Source: Moringa oleifera (Eukaryota > Streptophyta > Magnoliopsida > Brassicales > Moringaceae). From it: 64,000 bases of DNA. Position numbers and translations under genes: made by a program. Below the pieces are notes generated by a model, which ran no database searches, had not been told where the DNA came from, and saw nothing but the letters and a program-made list of their open reading frames with translations. Where the stretch lies: contig JAJFZO010000889.1 of the NCBI GenBank assembly GCA_021397835.1, positions 5,208,001 through 5,272,000 on the forward strand. Reading direction: 5' to 3'. Positions 1-9,550 of this stretch are shown here, one piece after another. Positions within the stretch are counted from its first letter, which is position 1, and each line of letters starts with the position of its first letter.

Positions 1-518
1 GGTGCTGTATCAAAGAGAATGTTTGCAGATTGAAGACAGCCAAATATGCCATAAACGTGAAGAAGAGAGTTTATGGCATAAACATCTGAGCTCCATCCCA
101 ACTTTATGATCTGAGCATGAATCTGTTGCGTTTCCTCAAAGGCTGACAGGTGGGAACAGGCTTTGAGCAGGAAGGGGAAGGTGTAAGCATTCTGTGGAAC
201 TGAATGATGCAGCATCTGCTGGTACAAAATCAGGGCTCCTTCTGGTTTATTGCTGTTGGAATGCCCTTTGATCATGACATTCCACATGAACGTATTTGGG
301 CTGTTAATTCTGTCAAAAACCATCTGGGCATACGCTAAGTTGCTGGAATTAGAGGCCAGGAGGAGCCTGCTCACTAGCATGTCATCTTGAACAAGGCCTG
401 TTTTAAACATCTGGGCATGAATCTGCTTTAGTTCCTCCATGTTTGAACATCTTTGGAGCAGAGACAGGGTCCCGGCAACATTTGATCCCACCGAGAATTG
501 GTTCGTCGGAGTTAGCAT
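1..518 (-). CDS. Pentatricopeptide repeat protein, PLS/E class, N-terminal part (cut by window edge)
   Basis: This is the first 172 codons of an organelle-targeted RNA-binding PPR protein; the rest lies left of the window. Reading the minus strand from the ATG at 518, the protein begins MLTPTNQFSVGSNVAG and continues LLQRCSNMEELKQIHAQMFK, the usual opening of plant PLS-subfamily proteins. Repeat-type segments follow, including NTFMWNVMIKGHSNSNKPEG, FPFLLKACSHL and VYAINSLLHVYGIFG. An in-frame TGA just upstream of residue 1 supports this start rather than the later Met at 440. No intron is seen. Family knowledge: these proteins bind organellar transcripts and many specify C-to-U editing or RNA maturation. 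The N-terminus resembles the Arabidopsis protein I recall as At5g66520, which would fit the neighbours. The target RNA and the presence of an E or DYW C-terminus cannot be judged. Confidence 0.88.
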   Translation of the reverse strand, partial: MLTPTNQFSVGSNVAGTLSLLQRCSNMEELKQIHAQMFKTGLVQDDMLVSRLLLASNSSNLAYAQMVFDRINSPNTFMWNVMIKGHSNSNKPEGALILYQQMLHHSVPQNAYTFPFLLKACSHLSAFEETQQIHAQIIKLGWSSDVYAINSLLHVYGIFGCLQSANILFDTA

Positions 519-958
519 GAAAGATGATGAAGAAATTGCTCAATCACGCCTCTGGGATTTCAATTCGGATAAGGTTTTCTGTCTTTCTGACTTATTAATG
601 GGTAATATTTTGGCTGGTCCCCATTGTCACTGTCACTAGGCTTTTACCTCTGCTAAATGAATTACACCAGAAAACTTAGAATTCTGATTTGGAAATTTGT
701 CAGATGGATGCATGTGAAGTAGCAATCTTAATTTTACAAAATTAGACTCAATCAAGCAGATCTGGCTTGGAAAAACAGGGTCATCAATTGACAGAATCTG
801 AAGTGGCATCAGAGCTGCATTTTATGAAGAACTATATTACTAGCTAACAGCAAAATAAGCAGCAAAACAACTCTATCTGAGCTTAGAAGAACTCAATCAA
901 ACAAGAAGGATTTACAGACCAGAACTCATCGGCAATTTTCAGAACTCTCCTGTTGTAC
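519..958. other. Spacer between the PPR gene and SYP112
   Basis: About 440 bases without a credible coding region. Both flanking genes read leftwards, so this stretch should hold the 3' untranslated region of SYP112 and the promoter and leader of the PPR gene. No clear TATA box or canonical AATAAA signal on the minus strand was found. Confidence 0.6.
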
Positions 959-1855
959 TCAAGAAGCCAACATAGAAATGATGCAAACGAGGAGGATAAT
1001 CAGCCCTACAGCCCAAACCCAGAATACCCATGTCTTCTTCTTCTTCTTCATCTGGTTGGCATAGTAAAGACTGTTAGTTCCTCCACTGATAAGATTACTT
1101 GCATTGACCACATTCTCTTCAATGCCGTCCATCTCCTCTCCTTGTGTCTCAACAAGAACAGCCATGTCAAGAAACACTTGATGCAGCTTATTCAGACTTC
1201 TCTGAATATCTATTACTGCCTCATGCCTCTCTTTACTCCTCAAATCCATTTCTGTTTTCCCTTCAAATAATTGAATTTGCCCACCTCCTGAAATCATCTT
1301 GTCTATCACCTCCTCACTCGGTTCCTCTCCAGTCACAGTATAGTACCTTCTCTTGAGATCTTGTTTATGATCTGATAAAATCTTTTCTCTCAAAGACTGG
1401 AAGTCTTTCATGATTTCTCTAAGCTTGACTCGCAAACCATTTGTGATCAATATTCTCGTGCGATCAACACAAGTCCCTTGTCTATATGCTTCTGATACAC
1501 AGCGATTGGATATATTGGATCCATCAAGCGATTCCAGCATTGCCTTGACGATCTTCGCTTTGCGAAGAACTGAGAGACTGTCTGATTCCATACGGTCTCT
1601 TAAGCCACGAAGAACTTTGGCGCTGTGAGTGGACTTAGCCTCTTCGTTGAGGCTTTGAAGATCAAACAAGAGATTGGTGATCTCTTCTGTTTCAGTCTTG
1701 ATTGCTGTGACTTCATCGAAGAACTGAGAGAGGTTCTGTTCATCTGCAGGGCTGAGTTGGCCTCTTTCGACATCAAGTTCTGCTTCCAGGTCCATCTGGG
1801 CCTGTTTCTTCAGTTCTACATAACTTAAAAACGATTTTGTCATAAGATCATTCAT
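959..1855 (-). CDS. SYP112: Syntaxin of the SYP11 group (SYP112/KNOLLE-like Qa-SNARE)
   Basis: This single-exon gene encodes a 298-residue plasma-membrane or cell-plate Qa-SNARE that drives vesicle fusion. The start MNDLMTKSFLSYVELKKQAQ is typical of the SYP111/SYP112 pair. Residues of about 30-160 form the Habc helices. The SNARE helix covers roughly 200-262 with the zero-layer glutamine at 238 (ETQGEEMDGIEENV). A lysine run (MKKKKKTW) then precedes a C-terminal transmembrane anchor, VFWVWAVGLIILLVCIISM, leaving almost no lumenal tail. The K-rich border and the anchor sequence look more like SYP112 than KNOLLE itself. The coding region is uninterrupted, but a short intron fits in the leader at 1,882-1,962. 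Family knowledge: SYP112 can act like KNOLLE in cytokinesis. COAD and the DUF829 gene follow on the same strand, the same order I recall at At2g18245-18260. Confidence 0.92.
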   Translation of the reverse strand: MNDLMTKSFLSYVELKKQAQMDLEAELDVERGQLSPADEQNLSQFFDEVTAIKTETEEITNLLFDLQSLNEEAKSTHSAKVLRGLRDRMESDSLSVLRKAKIVKAMLESLDGSNISNRCVSEAYRQGTCVDRTRILITNGLRVKLREIMKDFQSLREKILSDHKQDLKRRYYTVTGEEPSEEVIDKMISGGGQIQLFEGKTEMDLRSKERHEAVIDIQRSLNKLHQVFLDMAVLVETQGEEMDGIEENVVNASNLISGGTNSLYYANQMKKKKKTWVFWVWAVGLIILLVCIISMLAS

Positions 1856-1881
1856 CTTTGCAAGAATTTCGCAAAACCCAC

Positions 1882-1962
1882 CTGCAAAACATCAAGAAAC
1901 GAAAAATGAAGGATCGAACTCATTTACAGAACCGTAAAAGAAAACTAACAAAAATGACGTAC
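1882..1962 (-). other. Probable 5' leader intron of SYP112
   Basis: On the minus strand the sequence GAGG|GTACGTCA at 1,962 is a strong donor and TGTTTTGCAG|GTGG at 1,882 a strong acceptor. The 81 bases between are T-rich, a normal plant minimal intron. It lies 27 bases upstream of the ATG. This is inferred from splice consensus only. Confidence 0.6.
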
Positions 1963-2561
1963 CCTCTGACGCGTTCAAGTTTCAGATCAACTTGTCAAGA
2001 TTCTCGGTGTTATTCAGAATGGACCCTCCAAAAGAACTGAAGAGAATTCATCACCAAAAACAAAGTCAAGAGGCAAACAAGAAACCCATCAAGAAGTGGA
2101 AAGGAAAAGGAACGAGTACCAGAATTAAAAAGAAAAAACGGAATATCTCATTTAAGTGACGGAATTCAGATACAGTTCATAAAATCTCTGCAAGTTCAAA
2201 GTAGTGAGACCCATACTATAAAAATCGGAAATCCCGTATCCCAAGCCAACGGTAAAAGTGAAAGACAACTTGAAAATGCGGTGAGAAAACCTTGGATCGG
2301 CCTTTTCTCTCACTCTCTCTTTTCTCTTTTCTCTCTTCCTGAGAATGATCGAGACAATTTGAAAGAGAAAACTTGAACGTGGAAGATTTTAAGGACAATG
2401 AGGGATCGCGATCTTTCAGTTACAGAATTTAAATTTCCGTTTTATCACATAAATAGCCGTTTTGATTTTAGAGACGCCTTGGGTTCAGTCCGCCAAAACT
2501 GTTTGGTTCGACTGCTTAAGTTATCATCCCCGTTGTTCAATTTTTGACCAAGGCTACAACG

Positions 2562-2573
2562 AAACGCCGTCGT
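2562..2573. promoter_or_regulatory. AAACGCCGTCGT promoter-type motif upstream of SYP112
   Basis: A GC-rich island in AT-rich DNA reads AAACGCCGTCGT about 700 bases upstream of the SYP112 start. Related words (ACGACGCCGT, AAACGACACCGT, AAACGACGTCG) lie upstream of the Era GTPase and gamma carbonic anhydrase genes in this window. Such words are familiar in rosid promoters. The binding factor is not claimed. Confidence 0.35.
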
Positions 2574-2701
2574 ATTAGCGGCACTCCTTCAATGTCCAGT
2601 TGACCCACTGGAAGTAATTCCTTTATTTCCGTCCACGCTAACAATACCTGATAGCTTACTATAATAGACTTTGGTCAAATTACCAAAATACACACCTGGC
2701 A

Positions 2702-2719
2702 TGGGCATGCTCATGCCCA
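2702..2719. repeat. Short perfect inverted repeat
   Basis: TGGGCATG-CT-CATGCCCA is an 8-base perfect inverted repeat. It is nested in a second, outer pair (ACCTG at 2,694 and CAGGT ending at 2,726), giving about 33 bases of interrupted palindrome in otherwise plain AT-rich DNA. It could be the tip of a decayed inverted-repeat element. Confidence 0.5.
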
Positions 2720-4919
2720 CTCAGGTAATTTCGTTGTGCGAAATACAAATATATGTTTCAAATTTTGTGAACCTAATTACCAAGTGATGAATACATATCC
2801 TTTTATAGAAATTGAATATTCTCAATTTGATCAAAATTACATTAATTTCAATTGTAATTAAATAATCAATAATAAAATAACATATAAATATAATTAAAAA
2901 TAATTCAATTTAAATAAAACTATAAAGTTTTCAATTTCATCATAATTAATTCCTTATAAATTATTTATCTCAGTTACTATCCTAATTGGTAGTCAAGACA
3001 TCCTCAAATTTTTATTACTCTTTCTTAAGATCTAACCAAATGCTGAATTATATATTTTAATATAAATTTAAAAAATAAAATAGGTTAATTATACTCAAGT
3101 AACCTACATTTTAGGTACAGTATTAAATTGAGATTTACATAAAAAATTATATTAAATTAAGACTCACATAACGTATAGTTTGTAATGCGATACTTTCGTC
3201 AATAAAATCTGTTAAAATTACTTATATGACTAACTCACATGATACATGTACGCTTGTTAAGTGTATAATTACATTAAACATTCTTTCATCATTATAAAAT
3301 AAAGCAAAATTGCTCATAAATCAATTTATAAAATTACTTTCTTTATTCATCAAATTCAAACATGGATTATTGTTAAAATCTGATATTCAAGTATGCATCT
3401 TTTAACTTCTTCACTTAATTATTTCTTTACGTATCAATTGAGTAAAATAGCTTCAAATTCATATCAATTAAACAACGAGAAAGAAAATTTTTTATATTTT
3501 TAAATTTTTAAAATTAAAAAATTTTGGTTTTCAAAATCTACTATTTTGAATCTGATGCATACAATTTCAATATGAAAAGCTAAAGAAAAAAAATTCACAA
3601 CTTGTAGTTATGAGTCGTTACTGCATTGAGAAAAAAGTAAATCCATTCCGCCCAAGAAGGAGTGATTGCAAAACCCACCAATAATGAATTTGAATTGCAT
3701 GATAGATCATAGGATTATGTGTGATCTCTTGTGTCTCCACTATGATTTCCAAATTGGAATATAAAATAATACTGATTAACAAAAAAAAAAGAAACGAAGT
3801 AACTCAATCTCGAAAGTGAGAGGGATTCTAGTTAGACTGTAGAAGTAGATGATTATGTTGAAAAAGGGTATTATCATCACGTTCTGCGGGAGTGAAGTTT
3901 ATGAAGTATGAGTGACCAAAGATAATAAGGGGTTTGAAAAAATAAGGTACATGCAGCTATATTTAAACACGTAATGAGGAAGTTATGGAGTTAATTCTAA
4001 CGAGTTTTGTGGACGAAGATCCGCATTGTAAACTACAAGTAATGTGAGTTTTAATTTGATGTAGTTTTTTATGTAGATCGTAATCTAATACTGTAATTAA
4101 AATGCAGATTTCTCTAATGATTACAGAAATTATGCAAGTATATTCTTATCTTACGTGAAATTTATGATTTTTTTTTCAACAATAATTTTTTTCAATTTCA
4201 TTATGATTAAAAAATTATTTAATTAAAAACATTGAGTACAACGTTAAAAGCTTAATTAAAAATAATAGATCATAAGTTAAATTGAAAAAATAATCCAAAA
4301 TTTTACAATTAGACTACATCTCTTTCTTAAAAAGCAAACTTCATGGAAAAAAAAAAAGAAAAAAAAACTAATTTAGAAGATAAATCTGAAACCATTTTTA
4401 TACACTAAGATAATAAGGATAAAATTGAAAACAAAACACTTTTGGATCATTATTTCATCTATACCTGTAAGCTTTCAATTGGCATTGCGCGTCCTAACAT
4501 ATCAAGTGAAATTGTAAATCCATCATATATGGCGACCTTGATTTTTTGGTTGCCACGAACCTTGAATTCTCATCCAAACTTTTAATTTAGCTTCAAAATT
4601 CTCTTAATTCATCTAGATGCGATCTTTTCTAATCCACATTATTTAAAATTCAAAAATAAATTCTCCAAAGTAAAATAAATATATTAAATTGGTGAATTTA
4701 AAACCCACCCATCAATATATCCAGAAAAGATGAATGTTTTCTAAGTAGAAACTCTTAAGTGTTTGTTTACATCTCTCTATCAGCATTCCTTTAAAATAAA
4801 AAATAAAAAATTGTGCAGATTATATATAATACAGCATTAGTTACAAAGAAAATCTTCCAAGGCTATATGTATTCTAAGCTTTAAGTATCCTCAATGTCCT
4901 TCTCTCTCCAGTAGGTTCT

Positions 4920-7540
4920 TCAAGCCTTGGGCCTGTCTTTAAGCCACTTGTCAGTTTTTTCATCTTTCTCAGCCTCAAGCTTCCTTAAAGTTGTTGAGCT
5001 CAGCTTATCTCCACTAGATGCTTCAGGAACTAGATCTACAACTTCAATCTGCACAACATCCCAATATTAAGGGGTAATTGATCACGTATTCTCAAAAAGA
5101 AACCTAAAAAATCTACTTTGACTGGATGATAATTATAGAAACTAGAAGTACAACCTTTAGTTGTGAAAGACCCCTGTCAGCTCTCTTCTTATTGACTGAA
5201 AGTCCACCTGGCATCGTCTCTTTGCTGCAAGACACCAAAAGCAGTCAGTCAAGAATAGTCCATGGAAACACTGTTTCAGATCATTATAGTCCCTGAAGAT
5301 TGACTCAAGCAGCCAATTCCTTTACTCAGTTGTTGACATGGACCACAAGAAACGGTGGGGGGAAAGAAAAAAAAATTGAAAGAGTAATTCCAAATATTCA
5401 GAAGAGACCAAAAAAGCCAATTTAGAGTACAAATTTATGAAACAGCAAGAATCTTTACCAAGAAGAGAAGACAAGTATTTAAATCAAATCCGTATGAATA
5501 CAAAGATGGCTATAACAAGGAATATAAACATGGTTGAGTAGTACAAGTTCAAACTAAACTACATATGATAAGACAAGAAAATAAGGAGGATAGTCACAAC
5601 CTTATCTCAAACTAAGGGGATGCAAAAGTGTATGAGTCAACAACAGACCTGACAACAATAGCCTCCAAATGTTCATCAACAATTGAAGGGCCGTACGGGT
5701 CAGTGATAGGCTCAACTTGCACTATCAACTCTGGCTTGATAGACTGCAAAAACATAAACAAAAATGAATTATACTGCCATTGTCAAAAAAAAAAAGTGCA
5801 GGAAAAAGTTTTCTGACACATTTTAAAGAAACTTTATTTAAAAATATTATGGTGGACACAGGATCTAGGATCTGCAGTTCATGGTCCATTTATCTTGCAA
5901 CAAGCCCATTCACTAGGCAAGTTTGACTTCAACAACCCCTCCTGATAAAGACTAGTATACTCAAAACTAATTTCTATCTTCCATTGAAATAGATGTCCTG
6001 TTCCATATTTAAAGTAGGGTCATCAGGCTGAAACTGAATATGCGTTGGGGGGGAGGGTGAAACACAAAAACTGCTTAAATATGAATTCAATGACGTCAGA
6101 AAATGGCCAAGAAACAATTGGCAAAGTTTAATATTCTAGCCCTTAGCTAATACCTCAGATCATTTTTTTTACTTGAGTTTGTTAGTGCTATGTACATAAT
6201 AATATACTTATTGTTTCTGATAATATCTATACATATATATATATATAGTAAACCGAACATGAATATTTTCTGGTGTAAGTGCACAAAAGAAAAATATAGA
6301 ATATTATTTCATAATCACCTTGATGTAATTTTCAACATTACGCATCCTTTCTTCAATGGGCTGAATCAAATCGGAGAACTACAAAAAAAAAAAAAAGAAG
6401 AATACATGATTATACCATGAAAACAGTTTATTTTTGTTTTTCCTTCTCTCAACGAAAGGAAACACATCATTGTTATCATCTCTATTGTAAGATGAAAAAT
6501 AACGAGTTGAATTTTTTTTGCCCAAAGAAAATGAAATCTGAAACTATTGCTAAGAACATGATTCAATGTATTCAAGTAAATATGGAGTCTGATGCTCATG
6601 AAAATTTGATGCAGGGGATTCTGGGTTCTAACATCAGTGATGAAAAACTTCTGTGGGTAAGAAGATCTCAAGAATTTTTTTGGGGATATCATTACCAAAA
6701 TAGATCAGAGAGGAGAAAATGCAGCCTGCTTTCAGGAATAACCTAATCACTTCAAGATATACCATCCTATGCTACCTCAGAAGAGGGTGCCCTAGAAAGA
6801 GTACTCTAGAATGGGCAGTAAAGCCTATTACCTATCAAAATAGTCCATCTTCCTTAAGGGTCAATGAAATGTGCACCTTGACTTAGTTAATTCAATCAAA
6901 AATGGGTTGAGAAACGTACACATCATCCTACATAACTTAAAAACTAAGCCAAAATTCTACAAGTCATGGTCAACGCCCTCTGTCTCGTGACAGTTTGAGT
7001 AAAAAAGAAAAAATGTAGAATTGAATTTGATGATCTGCATTTAGTAACAGAGATAATGACAAGAGCTAGCGTCCTACTTTCCATAGAAAACGGGTAAATA
7101 GTTAATAAGTGATCTTTCCGTGAACAATAACTGAGGCATGAAGGCAATTGCCTGCGGCAAACACAAAAAAGGGGGAGAAAAAAGGCCAAATATTTACTTG
7201 CTTTCTGGTCAGCATAGGGCCGTCGCATACGCCCACCACAATCCGATCCCTTGCCAGCTCCGCTGATGCCTACTCTCGAAACACTCCCTTAGTTAATTTC
7301 AAAACAGAATACAGTTTGATAAAAAAAAAAAAAAGTTAATATACGTATAGTGTGTGTGTGTGTGTGTGTGTGTATGCGTGTGAGAGAGAGAGAGAGAGCG
7401 AGAGAGAGGGAGGTGGCTACCTTGAGGAAGAGGCGATGGCCGTCATGTAGTCGGTCGAAGGTACCGCCAAGAACCACAGCTCCGTACGAATTTGGAGCAG
7501 ATATATTCAAATTTACCACTGAATCATCCAAAATCGCCAT
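4920..7540 (-). CDS. COAD: Phosphopantetheine adenylyltransferase (CoA biosynthesis)
   Basis: This enzyme transfers AMP from ATP to 4'-phosphopantetheine, giving dephospho-CoA, the penultimate step of coenzyme A synthesis. Minus-strand exons are 7540-7421, 7269-7198, 6378-6319, 5743-5649, 5224-5155 and 5048-4920; they join in phase to 181 residues, the normal size of the plant enzyme. The nucleotidyltransferase core is clear: [20 protein letters not shown] at 21-40 contains the HDGH (HxGH) motif at 32-35, followed by [64 protein letters not shown] and [18 protein letters not shown]. The first ATG is at 7,540. There is no obvious targeting peptide, so the product is probably cytosolic. The 5' leader is CT-rich on the coding strand, and intron 1 carries a (CA)n/(TC)n microsatellite. 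It lies between SYP112 and the DUF829 gene on the same strand. Confidence 0.95.
6228..6246. repeat. (AT)n microsatellite in COAD intron 3
   Basis: A short alternating AT run lies within the COAD intron between exons 4 and 3 on the minus strand. It is simple sequence with no coding role. Confidence 0.7.
7350..7412. repeat. Compound (TG)n-(GA)n microsatellite in COAD intron 1
   Basis: About 12 TG units are followed, after a short break, by a GA run with one interruption. The tract ends within about 10 bases of the exon 1 donor at 7,420, so length changes here lie close to a splice site. On the transcribed strand it reads (TC)n then (CA)n, a pyrimidine-rich start to the intron. Confidence 0.9.
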
Positions 7541-9550
7541 TCTTTTCAATAAATATCAAAAACTAAAAGCACAAACTAGTAGGGGCAGAGAGAGAAAGAG
7601 AGGGGGAAGAGAGAGAGAGAGAGTCGGGAAGAGAGAGAGAGGAACAAGAGGAAGAGAGAAGAAAGAGGGTTGATTAATGTCTCCTTCTCTGGCGGTACTA
7701 TAGCTCGGACTGGGAGGCAGGGAGGTGGGTTAGGTGACATATTTGGAATTAGCAATCTTCACATGTTTCTTATTATATATTTTTTCTTTCTATTTTCTAT
7801 TGATAGTAAATTTCTCCAATTGGAATTTGTGCGGCAGGAGAGTTCCTAGAGCGCAATGTTTCTTTTCAATTTAAATTATTTACAAAATTTAGTTAAACAG
7901 AAATTATCTTTATTCCAAATGATAACAAATAATAAGTATCAACATAATTAATGATAATTTAAATACAATTACTCTTATGTCAATTTTAATTAAATATTAA
8001 CTATTTTTAAATAATAATCAAATTACTAAAATACACTTTTAATTTAATCTTCCTACCATATTTGTTGTTCTATTTTGCATCCAAATCATATATGAATTAT
8101 CTATTTCAAAATTACTTGTCAAGAGTTCAGAATTTCATAGCGATTATATTTTTAAATTCATCCAATCAAAATTCAATATGAATTACCTCTTTTAAAATTA
8201 CTTAAGAGTTCAAAGTTATGTAAGTATGATATTTTTTAAATTCGTCTAACTTCTAATTTAAAAGTTAAAGTTTTCCTATCCTTTTAATTAGAATAACTTT
8301 TAATTTTCTTTAATTATATCTAACTAGTTTTTACACTTTGCTCAAGTTAATTAATATCAACTTGTCTCAAACTTTTGAGCAGAAAAAAAATATAATTATA
8401 TATATATATATCACATGATAAATCTGACATGTAATTACTAATTTTATTAAATTTAAAATAAAAATCATTTAAAATTTTAAAGAACATATAATACACTAAA
8501 TTTATAACAAATTTTAACTTAAACATTAATTTGGTTATCATTATAAAAAAAATCAAAATGTTTTAAAATGAAATTATTTTTAAAAAAATTAGATCATTAA
8601 AAAATAAAAAAATAACTCAATAATTAAAAATTCAAATTAAAAAAGCAAAAATCAAGATAAAATGTAAAACTTATACGAATGAGTTTAACAAAAATATTAT
8701 TAATTCTTTATAGTTATTTTAAGTTAAATTTTAGTTTATATAAAATTAATATATAACTTCAAAATTCAATTTAATTAAAATCAACAAATCAAAAATCATT
8801 TGGATAATTTGACCAAGGAGAAAAAGTAAAATCCAAGTTTTAAATGATTTATATTTTTTATTTTATTTTATAAAAATAAAATTAATAAATAATGAGTATA
8901 TATATAAACAAAATGCAGAGGCCATCACAAGCTACTGACAAACAACAGGATTCTGTCACACTCTTACCTGTACAATTCTGGTGTTTTAACTAACAGAAGA
9001 AACAGTTTGGTGTATCCATCACTAATGAAGTTCATATCACCCACCAGAAACAATAAACCTGCAGATCACTACAACTGACATGAATTCTCTTTCCTTCTCA
9101 CATTCATATGAATTCCACTAATCAATTTCGTATCAGACCTATCGCTCTTGTACAACCACTAGTAAAATTCAGTCCAGCAGGATACTGACCCAAGTATACA
9201 AACAAAACCCAGCAAGACTGATCCCCTGAGTATAACCCTGGAAACTAAATTTGATGGTTGCGGTTCAAACAAATGAAACGCCAAACTCACAAAATCAGAG
9301 CAGATTCTGTGGCGTTCCCTCCCTCTCTCTTCCCCCAGACACAACAAAGAAAACCAGAAACCTACGGAAAGATCCGAAAGATTCCAATTCCAAGTCCGTG
9401 AATATTAGCTGCATAATTTGTCAGAAATCAAGATTTTGCAGGACTTTGGCAATTTTTGCCTTGTAACATTGCTCTAGCAGGTTTTAATACTGCAACGCAG
9501 TGGCAAAGGGATCAAAGGAAGTTCTGCATGAACAACTTGTGTTTTGAGCT
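7541..9550. other. Spacer between COAD and the DUF829 gene
   Basis: The left 150 bases are the COAD leader. From about 7,740 to 8,900 the sequence is very AT-rich, without any frame that looks like protein. The part from 8,900 to 9,550 is less biased and probably contains the 3' untranslated region of the DUF829 gene, which reads leftwards. Small frames here show no family resemblance. Confidence 0.6.
7585..7670. promoter_or_regulatory. GA/CT-rich leader or core promoter of COAD
   Basis: Starting some 45 bases upstream of the COAD ATG, the plus strand is almost pure purine (GAGAGA runs with GGGG breaks), so the transcribed sense is CT-rich. CT-rich leaders and GAGA elements bound by BPC-type factors are common at plant housekeeping promoters. 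Whether this part is transcribed cannot be seen. Confidence 0.45.

Larger units (their letters stand above)
1963..4919. other. AT-rich spacer between SYP112 and COAD
   Basis: The right part (2,000-2,450) is the presumed SYP112 leader and promoter, with a pyrimidine-rich run on the plus strand at 2,308-2,342 (GA-rich on the transcribed sense). From about 2,650 to 4,850 the DNA is strongly AT-rich, with A and T runs and no open frame of note. A perfect 8-base inverted repeat sits at 2,702-2,719. No transposon termini were identified. Confidence 0.6.

Noticed and set aside
6366..6746. Overlapping plus and minus frames of about 110 codons
   Set aside because: Both lie inside the COAD intron between exons 3 and 2 and partly cover exon 3; they are chance frames.
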